From NCBI GenBank assembly GCA_020199775.1, contig JAIVJZ010000040.1, forward strand, positions 806,001 to 870,000: DNA of 64,000 nt. The letters run 5' to 3'. Made by a program: the position numbers and the translations under genes. The stretch is from Acidobacteriota bacterium. Lineage in GTDB: Bacteria > Acidobacteriota > Blastocatellia > Pyrinomonadales > Pyrinomonadaceae. The stretch's first letter is position 1, and each line of letters opens with the position of its first letter. Shown here in pieces: positions 9,695 to 18,499 of the stretch. The notes beneath the pieces were generated by a model. It had not been told where the DNA came from and searched no databases. It saw only the letters and a list, made by a program, of their open reading frames with translations.

Positions 9695-9832
9695 GCGCGC
9701 CATCTTTTCCGACTTCTCCTTCTTCGGCTTGCCCGCCTCAAGCTTAAAGGTAACGCGCCACGCTTCGTTGCCACATCACTCACTAACCCGTGTGGCAAAT
9801 CCTCAACCCCTCGAAGCTAAGGAGGCCTCCCC

Positions 9833-10107
9833 ATGCAAATGCCCTTCAGGAGGACGACGAAAAAGTTGTTCCTCTACGTCGTTGTTGTGGTAGTCTTTAT
9901 CTCCCTCACCCTGGTTGCCGCTTATGCCGGCACACTCCACTACATAGGCACAGACAGGATGGAAATACATATTGGATAAGTTGCGGAAGTTCCGCCGGAA
10001 ATTCCTCTTGGACATGCCCCCCCAACGGTGGCGCTTGCACGGACACAACAGACCAGGGAGACAACGGCGCAAACGCCTTCTGTCTCAATGCACCACCCGA
10101 TAATTAA
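9833..10107 (+). pseudogene. Small secreted Cys-containing peptide gene, interrupted by a frameshift
   Basis: A strong ribosome site (AAGGAGG, 9819-9825) precedes ATG 9833. The first frame codes for a basic start and a very hydrophobic signal segment (KKLFLYVVVVVVFISLTLVA), then AYAGTLHYIGTDR, and stops at 9977-9979. One frame over, the sequence continues as DGNTYWISCGSSAGNSSWTC and then a cysteine-containing, Asn/Gly-rich tail (TDQGDNGANAFCLNAPPDN) to the stop at 10105-10107. A one-base loss near 9945-9965 would explain this. The restored product is about 90 residues with a mature part of about 60 residues and several cysteines. A good promoter and ribosome site argue that the gene was recently active or that the frameshift is a sequence error. 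Confidence 0.6.
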
Positions 10108-10330
10108 TCAGGCGGTGCGACTCGAACGCAAAAATGTGCCCCTGCATCACGATCTAGCCACGTAGCAGGAACGACATTCGAATTGCCTTTGAGTTGCCAC
10201 CCTGACGGCTCATCACGCTTGATGAGACCGACTTCACATCGCTGCGCACCAGCAGCGTCGGTCACAGTCCGAAGATGATTGCCGCGCTTTTTTGTGCGCA
10301 GTAGCGGCAACCCTACCGGGAGCGAGAACT

Positions 10331-12046
10331 ATGCGACGGTTTATATTGCTTTCGACCTTGGGACTGACGCTGCTGAGCGTAGTGCATGGTCAATCCACCG
10401 AAACCAGATCAATCAACGACGAACTGAGCGTCAAGAAATTTTCGTTGCTCGCCGATCTCCAAGCTCTCGAAGCGGAATCCTTTAAGTTGGAGAAGCCTCT
10501 GGCTCTGGCCGTGGCAAAGGCCGAGGTGGCCGCTACGGCTTGGACGTTCGACGAGACGTGGGCGAAAAAGTTACTGCGTGAAGCGTATGAATTGACCCTG
10601 CCGCCGGAAGCTGAGCAGTTCAAGCTTCGTGAAAAGCCGGCGGGCGCGCCGCCCGTGCTGCCGACCGGCGATGAACGGGCACGAGCGGCGGTGCGTAATC
10701 AGGTATTGAGGGTCGCCAGCCGCGATCATAAGTTTGGCGACGAGTTGATTAAATTGGGTTTGGAGAAGTTAGGCAGCTATGAGACACACCAACGTTATTC
10801 GCAATTAGCCTATCAAGCCGCCAGAGAAGGCGACTCGGAAACCGCCGGCATTTACACCCTCAAAGCAATCGAAACAGACCCCACGCATTTAGGCCCCGTG
10901 CAAGTGATCAACGAGATTGCGACGAGAGACCGCGCGGCGGCCGATAAGCTCATTCTTCAATACATAGACCAGCTACGAAGTTTTCCGCTTTCCTATGAAA
11001 ACCAAAGCACGATGAGAACTTCATTCATGCTTAACATGCTCGTCTATCCGAGGCCGGCGTTCAACGAACAGGTGACAAACATTATGCCGCCGGGCGTCGC
11101 CGTGATGCGGTCTTACGTCGTGTACGAAGTCGAGCGTTTTAGTAAGCTGGATGAGACTCTGCTCAGAAGGGCGCGAGCAGGTCTCCTGCTCATCTGGGAA
11201 CCGCTCAAGAAGTACGCGCCGGATTTGACGAGAACCTTCATGGAATTGGAGGCGCGCAGCCGGATGCCGGGCGACGATTCGCCATTGCCGACCAGACAGA
11301 GCAACCGCGAACAGAACGCGGAGCGTTATGAAAAGCGACTCAAAGACGCGTTCGACGCGGGCGTAGCGGACGAGACGACGGTCAACCTCGCCATCGCACG
11401 CGAGGACTTTGAGCGGGCGCGCAAACTGATCGCGAAACTTCCCGACGGCGCGCAGAAAATCCAGTTCACAGACATCGTCAACACGAAGGAAGCCATCAAC
11501 CTCGCCGCCCGTGGCGACATCGCAGGGGCGGAGCATCTCGCCGAGCAGTTGACGCGCATGGTTTCGCTGCTCGAAGCCTATCCCGCCATCATCAACCGCT
11601 GCCGCGCCGACAAGACGCGCGTCTGCATCCCTGGCCTTCTGGTCTCGAAAGCCGTCCGCCAACTCAAGTGCGCCGACTCCACACCCACCGCCCCGCCCGC
11701 AGGCATCCCCGCCTCCGTCGTACCGTCGAACCGCGAGTTCGATCCGCTTCTCTCCGGCCTCTCCAAACTGGCCGGACTCATCGCCCCGCTCGACCAGCAA
11801 CTCGCACTCGAAGTGCTCGACGAAGTGATCGCCGCCGCCAACTCAAGCACACTCGACACCACGCAGGGACGCACCGGGCTCGACACGGAACTGTTTCGCC
11901 GCCTCGCGCCCGGCAACGAAGTGCGGGTCAGACAGTCGGCCGAGACTTTGAAGGATCGTCTGCGCCGCATCGTCGCGCTCGCCGCCGTCTATCAGGGCAA
12001 GGCCGCCGGGTTGGCGCAGGCCGCGAAGAAGCCGACGCTCAACTAG
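10331..12046 (+). CDS. Secreted repeat-rich helical protein, paralogue of the 12043-13701 gene
   Basis: The 571-residue product begins with a signal peptide (MRRFILLSTLGLTLLSVVHG). I chose ATG 10331 because GGGAG lies 8 bases upstream and the signal peptide starts there. The mature part is almost all alpha-helical with TPR-like spacing (DLQALEAESFKLEKPLALAV, WAKKLLREAYELTLPPE, QLAYQAAREGDSETAGIYTL, EAINLAARGDIAGAEHLAEQ). It shares DLQALEAE, AWT.D..WAKKLLREAY, PTG and DRAAADKL motifs with the opposite-strand neighbour, so the two arose by duplication. No enzymatic motif is visible; a role in envelope protein interactions is a guess. Confidence 0.75.
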   Translation: MRRFILLSTLGLTLLSVVHGQSTETRSINDELSVKKFSLLADLQALEAESFKLEKPLALAVAKAEVAATAWTFDETWAKKLLREAYELTLPPEAEQFKLREKPAGAPPVLPTGDERARAAVRNQVLRVASRDHKFGDELIKLGLEKLGSYETHQRYSQLAYQAAREGDSETAGIYTLKAIETDPTHLGPVQVINEIATRDRAAADKLILQYIDQLRSFPLSYENQSTMRTSFMLNMLVYPRPAFNEQVTNIMPPGVAVMRSYVVYEVERFSKLDETLLRRARAGLLLIWEPLKKYAPDLTRTFMELEARSRMPGDDSPLPTRQSNREQNAERYEKRLKDAFDAGVADETTVNLAIAREDFERARKLIAKLPDGAQKIQFTDIVNTKEAINLAARGDIAGAEHLAEQLTRMVSLLEAYPAIINRCRADKTRVCIPGLLVSKAVRQLKCADSTPTAPPAGIPASVVPSNREFDPLLSGLSKLAGLIAPLDQQLALEVLDEVIAAANSSTLDTTQGRTGLDTELFRRLAPGNEVRVRQSAETLKDRLRRIVALAAVYQGKAAGLAQAAKKPTLN

Positions 12047-13701
12047 CTTCTGTTCTCTTTGCCGAACGCTTCCGCCTTCGCGCGGCACATCGCGGCAAGC
12101 GCGGCGATTCTCGGCAGACGCTCCTTCAAGGCATTGGCGGATTGAAGAGCGCGCACCTCATTTTTCGCGGCGAGCGTTTTGAAAATTTCGACGTTGATGC
12201 CGGGACGCCCGAGTTCCGCGTCTTTGAAGAAGTTGTTGGCGTTGGCGGCGGCCACCGCTTCGTCGAGCGCGTCGAAGGCCAGTTCCACGTTGACCGGCGC
12301 GACGGCCTGCGCCAGCGCGCTCAGGCTCAGGGCGAGCGCGGGCGAATCGGGCGACGTAGCCTTGAGTTGCTTGACGGCTTGATAGGTCAAAGCGTTCGCG
12401 CACGCGGCGTCTTTACGCTTCACACACGCGCCGATCAAAACCGGGTAGAGGCGCAGGATCGACTCAGCCTTGCGTAACAGTTGCGCCAGTTTTTCCGCCG
12501 CCGCCGACTCGTCTTTCGCCACCAGACTGAGAGATTCTTCGGTGTTGACCTGTTCGGTCAGGCTCGACTTCTTCTCGCCGTCGGGCAACAGTTCGATCAA
12601 CTTGCGCAAGCTGACGAAATCCCGACGCCCCAGCGCGCGGCCGATGACATCGTCGTTGGGCTGGCCGCGCTTGATCGCGTCTTTGATGGCCGCTTCATCC
12701 CACGCGCGCCGCGCCTCGGCGTCGCTTCCCGGCCGGGGCAGGCCGCCGTCGTCGCCCGGCCTCCGGCTCAACTTCTCCAATTCCATGAACGCCCCGGTCA
12801 ACTCCGGCGCGTACTGCTTGAGCGGCAGCCACGCGTACATGAGATACGTGCGCAAGTTCTTCAAACTCTCCGGCTCGGTGCGAGCTAAGTGCGTCATGCT
12901 TTCGACGACGTAGCCCACGTATGCCTTGACTAAAGCGGGATTGGGCGGCGCGGTCTGCTCCCTGTGACCGAGATGACCCGCCATCATGGAGAACAGAAAA
13001 ATATGCACGCGCGTCGCACTCACAGTCGCCATCGAGAGCGGCGTAACCCTTAACTCTTCGATGTACTCCATCAGCAATTTGTCGGCGGCTGCCTGATCTT
13101 GTTTGGCGAGATTGGGAATGATCTCCACGAGAGTCATTACTGTCGGCTCGGCCTTGATGGACAGAGAGGTGTACTTACCGGCGGTTTCGATGTCGCCCGC
13201 ACGCAGCGATTGTAAAGCAAGACTTCGATACCTTTCGACCTCCTCCTTGCGCCCCAACTCCTGTGCCCCCAATGAAGTCAATTCGTCGGCAAAGGCTCTG
13301 TCGCGCCCGGCGACGGCGAACACGCGTTCGCGCATCTCGCTGCGCGGCCAATCAAGACCCGTCGGCGGCGTCAGCCGCGCCCCGATGGGCAGGCTGCGCA
13401 GGCGTTCGCGTTCCTTTTCCTCCGGGAACGTCAAGACGTAGGCTTCGCGCAGCAACTTCTTCGCCCACTCGCGGTCTATCGTCCATGCGGCGTCAGCGAT
13501 CTCGACTCTGGCGCGCGCCTGCGCGAGCGGCGGCAAAAGTTTCAACGCCTCGGCCTCAAGGGCTTGCAGGTCGAAGCGCAGGGCGTTTCGCTTTTGCATC
13601 GCCCCGGCATCGCCGTCCGGCTTAGCGGCGACCGTCTGGGCGTGAGAGGCGCAGGTCGCAAGCAGGATGAAAGCTAACAGGAGTTGGAGTCGTCGCATCA
13701 T
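12043..13701 (-). CDS. Secreted repeat-rich helical protein, paralogue of the 10331-12046 gene
   Basis: The 552-residue product has a signal peptide (MMRRLQLLLAFILLATCASH; two adjacent ATG codons at 13701 and 13698). It is helical throughout and matches its convergent neighbour in order and motif: DLQALEAEALKLLPPLAQAR, AWTIDREWAKKLLREAYVLT, SLQSLRAGDIETAGKYTSLS-like repeat, DQAAADKLLMEYIEELR, AFMELEKLSRRPGDDGG. The two genes end tail to tail and share the tetranucleotide CTAG (12043-12046), which provides both stop codons. The function is unknown. Confidence 0.75.
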   Translation of the reverse strand: MMRRLQLLLAFILLATCASHAQTVAAKPDGDAGAMQKRNALRFDLQALEAEALKLLPPLAQARARVEIADAAWTIDREWAKKLLREAYVLTFPEEKERERLRSLPIGARLTPPTGLDWPRSEMRERVFAVAGRDRAFADELTSLGAQELGRKEEVERYRSLALQSLRAGDIETAGKYTSLSIKAEPTVMTLVEIIPNLAKQDQAAADKLLMEYIEELRVTPLSMATVSATRVHIFLFSMMAGHLGHREQTAPPNPALVKAYVGYVVESMTHLARTEPESLKNLRTYLMYAWLPLKQYAPELTGAFMELEKLSRRPGDDGGLPRPGSDAEARRAWDEAAIKDAIKRGQPNDDVIGRALGRRDFVSLRKLIELLPDGEKKSSLTEQVNTEESLSLVAKDESAAAEKLAQLLRKAESILRLYPVLIGACVKRKDAACANALTYQAVKQLKATSPDSPALALSLSALAQAVAPVNVELAFDALDEAVAAANANNFFKDAELGRPGINVEIFKTLAAKNEVRALQSANALKERLPRIAALAAMCRAKAEAFGKENRS

Positions 13702-13803
13702 AAATCACCACGAGTTGAGGAAGCGGAGAGGAGTGGGTTCGAGTTCGAGCTACGATCACGAAAGCATGTCTGTTGTTTTATAGCCGTTTGCAATTGGATG
13801 GAA

Positions 13804-14826
13804 CTACCAAGAAATGAGTGTAGGGGCAGGGCTTGTCCCTGCCTCGCGCACGATGTCGTCGGTCTTTTGTCTCGCGCGCCGCGCCGCTTTGCGCTCTCGC
13901 CGCTCGCTCCAACGCGTCTCGGAGATGATGATCCCGGCGAACACCAAGGCTGCGCCCACCCAGCCGCGCCCGCCCATCCACTCGCTCGCGCCGATGACGG
14001 CGACGGCGAAGGCCGTGGCGAAGACGGGTTCGAGGCTGAAGATAATGGCGGCGTGCGTGGCTGAGGTGCGCGCCTGCCCCCACGTCCAGAGCAGGAACGC
14101 GCCGACGGTGGCGACCGTCGCCAGGTAGACGAGTTGCCACAAGATACGCCCGCTCCACACGAGCGGCAGAGTCTCGCGCGCGAACGCGGCGGGCAGCGCG
14201 TCCGCGCCCGCGAAACTCGTCCACACGCGCAACCCCACCCACACGACGGAGAACAGCGCGGCGATGCACGCGATCTGCAAGACGGTCAACTGCCGCACGT
14301 CGTAGCGGCGCGCGTAGACGCTCATCAGCGTGATGTGCGTCGCGAACAAGGCAATCGCGCCGAGCGTCAACATGTCTCCGAGGTTGACGCTCGTGTCCGC
14401 GCCCTGCGGCGCGAGGATCAACAAACCGCCGAGCGACGCGAACACGACGCCGAGCAAATTTTCGACGCCCGGACGCGCGCGCAGGATGAGGTAAGCGACA
14501 AAGGGCACGAGCGGCGTCGTCAGTCCCGTCACGAAAGCGGACTTCGAGGCGGTCGTGTAAACCTGTCCCGCCGCCTGCAACCCGAAGCCGACGCCCATCA
14601 ACAGGCCCAGCGTCGCGCCCGCGCGCCACTCCGCCCCGCGCGCCTCTGCGAGCCTGCGCGGAAACATCGCCGCCAGCAACAACGCCGCCCCCGTGAAGCG
14701 CACGAACATGTACGCCATCGGCGGCCACACGCCGAGGATGTCCTTCGCCATGAAGAAGGTCGAACCCCAGATGAGCGTCGTCAACATCAACGCGCCGTCG
14801 GCTGCCCAGTTGGATTTCAGTCGCAT
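13804..14826 (-). CDS. EamA/DMT-family transporter
   Basis: This 340-residue membrane protein has about ten transmembrane helices in two EamA repeats. The first begins GALMLTTLIWGSTFFMAKDI, the hallmark start of the drug/metabolite transporter superfamily, and the second ends HAAIIFSLEPVFATAFAVAV followed by a GWVGAALVFAGIIISE helix. It probably exports or exchanges a small metabolite; the substrate is unknown. The cytoplasmic C-terminal tail is rich in Arg and Lys and its last codons are encoded by a small GC-rich hairpin (13825-13843), which may also end transcription. Heptad element B lies just upstream of the start. Confidence 0.9.
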   Translation of the reverse strand: MRLKSNWAADGALMLTTLIWGSTFFMAKDILGVWPPMAYMFVRFTGAALLLAAMFPRRLAEARGAEWRAGATLGLLMGVGFGLQAAGQVYTTASKSAFVTGLTTPLVPFVAYLILRARPGVENLLGVVFASLGGLLILAPQGADTSVNLGDMLTLGAIALFATHITLMSVYARRYDVRQLTVLQIACIAALFSVVWVGLRVWTSFAGADALPAAFARETLPLVWSGRILWQLVYLATVATVGAFLLWTWGQARTSATHAAIIFSLEPVFATAFAVAVIGASEWMGGRGWVGAALVFAGIIISETRWSERRERKAARRARQKTDDIVREAGTSPAPTLISW

Positions 14827-14831
14827 GGAAA

Positions 14832-14915
14832 TAGTAAGCCGTGAGCAGTAAGCAGTGAGCAGTTTTAACAGCAGAGCAGTTCCTGCTTTGACTGCTTACT
14901 GCTCGCCGCTCACTC
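14832..14915. repeat. Heptad hairpin element B (AGCAGTA family)
   Basis: Units AGTAAGC, CGTGAGC, AGTAAGC, AGTGAGC occupy 14832-14859. The right arm (about 14890-14913) is the approximate reverse complement, with a perfect core GAGCAGTAAGCAGT. The loop contains TTTTAACAGCAG. The element fills the gap between the EamA start and the stop codon of the MDR gene, which begins at 14918. Confidence 0.75.
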
Positions 14916-14917
14916 TT

Positions 14918-15883
14918 TCAAGGTCTGAGCAAAACTTTCAGGACGCCGTTCTCGGTGGCGCGTTGCATGGCGCGCACGCCGTCCGCGAGGGGAAACTCTT
15001 CGGTGACGAGGCTCGCCACATCGACGGCGTCGCGCGCGAGCAGTTCGAGCGCGGGGGCGAAGCGTCCGCAGCGCGAGCCGACGATGCTGATCTCGTCGAC
15101 GACGATGCGCGCGGCGTCAAACCCGGTCGCGCCGTGAAAAGTTGACTTCAAGACAAGCACGCCGCGCGGGCGCACGAGCCCGACGGCGAGCGCGAAGCCG
15201 CCGCCCGCGCCCGACGCTTCGACGACCACATCGAACGCTCCCTGCCACTCTCGCGGCAACTCGCCTGCGAGCGCGGTCTCGACGCCGCGCGCGCGCGCGA
15301 CGCGGAGTTTGTTTTCGTGTCTGCCGACGAGCGTGATGGCGGCCGCGCTTTGCGCCTTGACGGCCTGCGCGCAGAGCAGCCCGAGTTTGCCGTCGCCGAC
15401 GACGGCGACGCGCGTCTCGCGGTCGATCCGCACGCGCTCCATGATGCCGCACGCCGCCGCGAGCGGTTCGGCGAAGACGGCGCGCGCGTCCTCGATTTCG
15501 TCCGGCACGGGCAACAAATTCACGACCGGCAAACTCAAGTATTCCGCGAACGCGCCTTCACGCCCGACGATGCCGAGCACCGTGCGCTGCGGGCAGTGGC
15601 GCGGGTCGCCCGCCGCGCACAACTCGCAACGCCCGCACCCCGCGTTGATCTCCCCGACGACACGCCGCCCCACGAACTGTGGCGCTTCGGGCGCGCTCTC
15701 CACCACGCCGACAAACTCGTGGCCGAGCGTCCCCGCGAATCCCGCGTACCCGCGCGTGATCTCCACGTCGGTGTTACAAATCCCCGCCAGACTGACGCGC
15801 ACCACGGCCTCGCCCGCCACCTCGCGCGGCGCGGCCGTCTCCGTTAATCCCAACTGCCCGTTCTCGTATCGCAGAGCTTTCAT
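14918..15883 (-). CDS. Zinc-dependent MDR-family alcohol dehydrogenase
   Basis: This 321-residue medium-chain dehydrogenase/reductase has the catalytic zinc ligands (C in AGICNTDVEI, H-E in LGHEFVGVVE) and the four-cysteine structural zinc loop (CGRCELCAAGDPRHC). A Rossmann fold follows (VAVVGDGKLGLLCAQAVKAQ); the glycine pattern GDGKLG is slightly unlike the usual GxGxxG. It likely oxidises a secondary alcohol or polyol with NAD(P); the protein resembles threonine/sorbitol-type members but is short. Both flanking gaps are filled by heptad hairpin elements (B and C). Confidence 0.88.
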   Translation of the reverse strand: MKALRYENGQLGLTETAAPREVAGEAVVRVSLAGICNTDVEITRGYAGFAGTLGHEFVGVVESAPEAPQFVGRRVVGEINAGCGRCELCAAGDPRHCPQRTVLGIVGREGAFAEYLSLPVVNLLPVPDEIEDARAVFAEPLAAACGIMERVRIDRETRVAVVGDGKLGLLCAQAVKAQSAAAITLVGRHENKLRVARARGVETALAGELPREWQGAFDVVVEASGAGGGFALAVGLVRPRGVLVLKSTFHGATGFDAARIVVDEISIVGSRCGRFAPALELLARDAVDVASLVTEEFPLADGVRAMQRATENGVLKVLLRP

Positions 15884-15890
15884 AAATGCG

Positions 15891-15981
15891 GAGGTCAGAG
15901 GTCAGGGGTCAGAGGTTAGCGAAGGCAGTAAAGACAGTTTTTGTTTTAACTGATCTCCAACCTCTGACATCTGGCCTCTGC
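15891..15981. repeat. Heptad hairpin element C (GAGGTCA family)
   Basis: Units GAGGTCA, GAGGTCA, GGGGTCA, GAGGTTA run from 15891 to 15918. The right arm (about 15958-15980, AACCTCT GACATCT GGCCTCT) pairs with it with a few G-U or mismatch positions. The loop contains GTAAAGACAG. The element ends two bases before the stop codon of the next gene. Confidence 0.8.
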
Positions 15982-15983
15982 TG

Positions 15984-16514
15984 TCAAAACCTTTTCGTTC
16001 TCATGTAAGCGTTCGCGGCGGTGAGTTCGACCGTCTGCTCGCGACCGGCGACGTTGACGGGCAGACGCCAGATAACTTCCTGCGCGCCGCCCTGCGTGGC
16101 GTGTATCCACCAGCGGCCGGGCGGGACGTAGACGATGGTTTGGCCGCTCTCGTCGAGTTGCGTGCGGATAGGCTGGCGCGCGCCCATGCGGCGCACGATG
16201 AAGTCTTCAAAACGCTGGCCGGGGCGTCGCTCGTCGAGAAACTCGCGTTGCGCCGCCGCGACATCAATCGAGTAAAGTTGGACGGGCGTCGTGGCGGCCG
16301 CCGAGTTCCGCACGTCGCCGCCACCGGGAGGGGAGAGGACGACGATGCGCAGCAGCGTGTCGCGCGTCTGCCCGGCCACGCCGAGGCCGTGCTGCGGGGC
16401 GTCGGCGGGCGGCATGCGGTGATAGATGAGCCAGCCCGCCCCCACGAGCGCGAGGATGAGCGCGACGCGCAAGGTGGCGACGAGCCAGCGATGTGTGGGA
16501 ACCGGATTGCTCAC
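15984..16514 (-). CDS. Membrane-anchored protein of unknown function
   Basis: The 176-residue product has one N-terminal transmembrane segment (LVATLRVALILALVGAGWLI, about residues 10-29) and an exposed C-terminal domain rich in beta strands (VQLYSIDVAAAQREFLDE, TIVYVPPGRWWIHATQGG, QEVIWRLPVNVAGREQTVEL). No enzyme motif is visible. It is followed upstream, on the same strand, by a glutaredoxin-like gene 52 bases away, so the two may be co-transcribed. Its stop codon lies at the edge of heptad element C. Confidence 0.7.
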   Translation of the reverse strand: MSNPVPTHRWLVATLRVALILALVGAGWLIYHRMPPADAPQHGLGVAGQTRDTLLRIVVLSPPGGGDVRNSAAATTPVQLYSIDVAAAQREFLDERRPGQRFEDFIVRRMGARQPIRTQLDESGQTIVYVPPGRWWIHATQGGAQEVIWRLPVNVAGREQTVELTAANAYMRTKRF

Positions 16515-16566
16515 TTAAAATCGAATCGTGTATTTAACCGGCGACGCGCACGCCGCCCGCGCGCCG

Positions 16567-16815
16567 TCAGGCCATGAACCCCTTTTCGCGCAGCGCGCTC
16601 TCCAACTCACGATTGGTCGGAACTGAGAGCACCTGCCCGGCGATGTCGAGCGTGGGCTTACGCTCCTTGCCGTCGTTGTGTTGGCGCACCCACTCGGCGG
16701 CGACGGCATCCTCTTCCACGTCGATGTAAGTGTGCGCGACGCCGAGTTTCTTCAAGTGCTGCAAAGTGTCCTGCGTGTCGTGACACCAATCCGCCCCGTA
16801 AACTTTAACTTCCAT
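16567..16815 (-). CDS. Glutaredoxin-like protein, monothiol active site
   Basis: This 82-residue protein has the glutaredoxin/NrdH fold: strand MEVKVYGADW, active site C11-HDT, helix, then PTLDIAGQVLSVPTNRELES with the cis-proline region. The usual CPxC or CxxC motif is replaced by CHDT, so only one active-site cysteine remains. A role in thiol exchange or iron-sulfur handling is likely but not shown. It is the first gene of a short minus-strand pair. ATG 16815 has GGGGGAGAC about 8 bases upstream. Confidence 0.88.
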   Translation of the reverse strand: MEVKVYGADWCHDTQDTLQHLKKLGVAHTYIDVEEDAVAAEWVRQHNDGKERKPTLDIAGQVLSVPTNRELESALREKGFMA

Positions 16816-16860
16816 GTTGTCTCCCCCCGAAATTATTTAACGGCAATCATAGCAAAGCGG

Positions 16861-16939
16861 CGATGAAGTAGGAACGCGGAACGACGGGCGGAAGAAGAGT
16901 TACCTTCCATTCGTCGTCCCGCGATCTTACTTCATCGTT
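16861..16939. repeat. Heptad hairpin element D (GATGAAG/TAGGAAC family)
   Basis: The left arm CGATGAAGTAGGAACGCGGA (from 16861) continues in 7-nt steps to about 16890. The right arm (16909-16938) is the approximate reverse complement and ends ACTTCATCG. The loop is GAAGAAGAGTTACCTTC. The element lies between divergent genes, the glutaredoxin gene and purF. It belongs to the same family as elements I and J. Confidence 0.8.
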
Positions 16940-16998
16940 CTCCTAACCGGGTGTTACAATGCGTCTTCAACTTACTTTCTCTACTGCAAAATTTTCCT

Positions 16999-18423
16999 GT
17001 GACGACGAGAGCGGCTGATAAATTTCGCGACGAGTGCGGCGTCTTCGGCATCTACGGCCACGCGGAGGCGGCGCGCCTCACTTACCTCGGACTCTACGCG
17101 CTGCAACATCGCGGGCAGGAATCCTGCGGCATCGTCTCATCCAACGGCAAAGAGTTGCGTTCGGAGCGCGCGATGGGGCTCGTCTCCGACGTGTTCGATG
17201 CCGAACGGCTCAACCGCCTGCCCGGCGCGTCCGCCATCGGCCACGTGCGCTACTCGACGGCCGGGGAGGTCTCCATCCGCGAAGCGCAGCCTTTCCTCGT
17301 CGCCTGCCAGCACGGGCAAGTCGCCGTCTGTCACAACGGCAACCTCCCTTTCGCCAGCGAGGAGCGCAAACGGCTTGAACGCGCGGGCGCGATCTTCTCT
17401 TCCACTTCCGACACCGAAGTGATCCTGCACGGCATCGCGCGCTCGCAGGCCGCGAGCATCAACGAGGCGATCCCCGAAGTCCTGCGCGAAACGGAAGGCG
17501 CGTTCTCGATGCTCTTTCTCACGCCCGACTCGCTCATCGCCATCCGCGACGCGCGCGGCTTCCGCCCGCTCGCCCTCGGCCGGCTGGGCGACGCATGGGT
17601 CGTCGCCTCCGAGACCTGCGCCTTCGATCTCATCGAAGCCGATTACGTCCGCGACGTCGAACCCGGCGAGATGATCATCGTCGACGAGAGCGGCCTGCAT
17701 TCGTCGCGCCCGCTCACCTCCCGCGAGCATTCGATGTGCATCTTCGAGCACGTCTATTTCGCGCGCCCCGACTCGCTGATCTACGGCCACTCGGTCAACG
17801 AGTCGCGCCACAAGATGGGCAAGCGGCTCGCCGTCGAGCAACCGGCCGAGGCAGACCTCGTCGTGCCCGTGCCCGATTCGGGCGTCGCCGCCGCCATCGG
17901 CTACGCCGCGCAAAGCGGGATCAATTACCGGCAGGGCTTGGTGCGCAACCACTACGTGCATCGCACCTTCATCGAGCCGAAGCAGGCGATCCGCTCTTTC
18001 GGCGTGCGCATCAAGTTGAATCCCGTGCGCCACTTGATCGAAGGCCGCCGCGTCGTACTCATCGACGACTCCATCGTGCGCGGCACGACCTCGAAGAAGA
18101 TCGTCCGCATGGTCAGGGAAGCCGGGGCGACGGAAGTGCACCTGCGCATCAGTTGCCCGCCGACCGTCAGCCCGTGCTTCTACGGCGTGGACACGCCGAA
18201 CCGCGACGACCTCATCGCCGCGCAGATGTCCGTCGCAGAGATACGCGACTTCATCGGCGCGGACTCGCTCGGCTATCTCTCCCTCGAAGGCATGCTCGCC
18301 TCGACCGGCATCCCTCCCGCCGCCTCCTGCGTCGCCTGCTGGACGGGCAACTACCCCACGCAGATCACGCGCGCGGCCGAAACCCAGTGGGCGCGCGAAC
18401 ACGAACCCGTGCCGTCCGATTGA
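16999..18423 (+). CDS. purF: Amidophosphoribosyltransferase
   Basis: PurF makes phosphoribosylamine from PRPP and glutamine, the first committed step of purine synthesis. The N-terminal glutaminase has its nucleophile cysteine in DECGVFGIYGH, preceded by a short propeptide that must be removed. LYALQHRGQESCG and CHNGNLPF are conserved Ntn-hydrolase motifs. The PRPP-binding motif is VVLIDDSIVRGTTSKKI. The C-terminal cysteines (CVACWTGNYP) and SCPPTVSPCFYG fit the iron-sulfur-containing class. I chose GTG 16999 because homologues start just before DKFRDECG; GTG 16951 would add 16 residues, and TACAAT (16955-16960) looks like a -10 box inside that extension. Confidence 0.95.
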   Translation: MTTRAADKFRDECGVFGIYGHAEAARLTYLGLYALQHRGQESCGIVSSNGKELRSERAMGLVSDVFDAERLNRLPGASAIGHVRYSTAGEVSIREAQPFLVACQHGQVAVCHNGNLPFASEERKRLERAGAIFSSTSDTEVILHGIARSQAASINEAIPEVLRETEGAFSMLFLTPDSLIAIRDARGFRPLALGRLGDAWVVASETCAFDLIEADYVRDVEPGEMIIVDESGLHSSRPLTSREHSMCIFEHVYFARPDSLIYGHSVNESRHKMGKRLAVEQPAEADLVVPVPDSGVAAAIGYAAQSGINYRQGLVRNHYVHRTFIEPKQAIRSFGVRIKLNPVRHLIEGRRVVLIDDSIVRGTTSKKIVRMVREAGATEVHLRISCPPTVSPCFYGVDTPNRDDLIAAQMSVAEIRDFIGADSLGYLSLEGMLASTGIPPAASCVACWTGNYPTQITRAAETQWAREHEPVPSD

Positions 18424-18499
18424 AGAGATGATGAAAACTTTCAGGATCAATTACTGTCTCCCCTTCGGCGTTGTGCATTTCGTTCGGAGGTTAATCTAG

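Noticed and set aside
10104..10310. 68-codon open frame on the minus strand after the broken peptide gene
   Set aside because: It contains ordered stretches such as RCEVGLIKRDEPSGWQLKG and could be a real small protein or remnant, but I found no ribosome site or family, so it is not listed as a gene.
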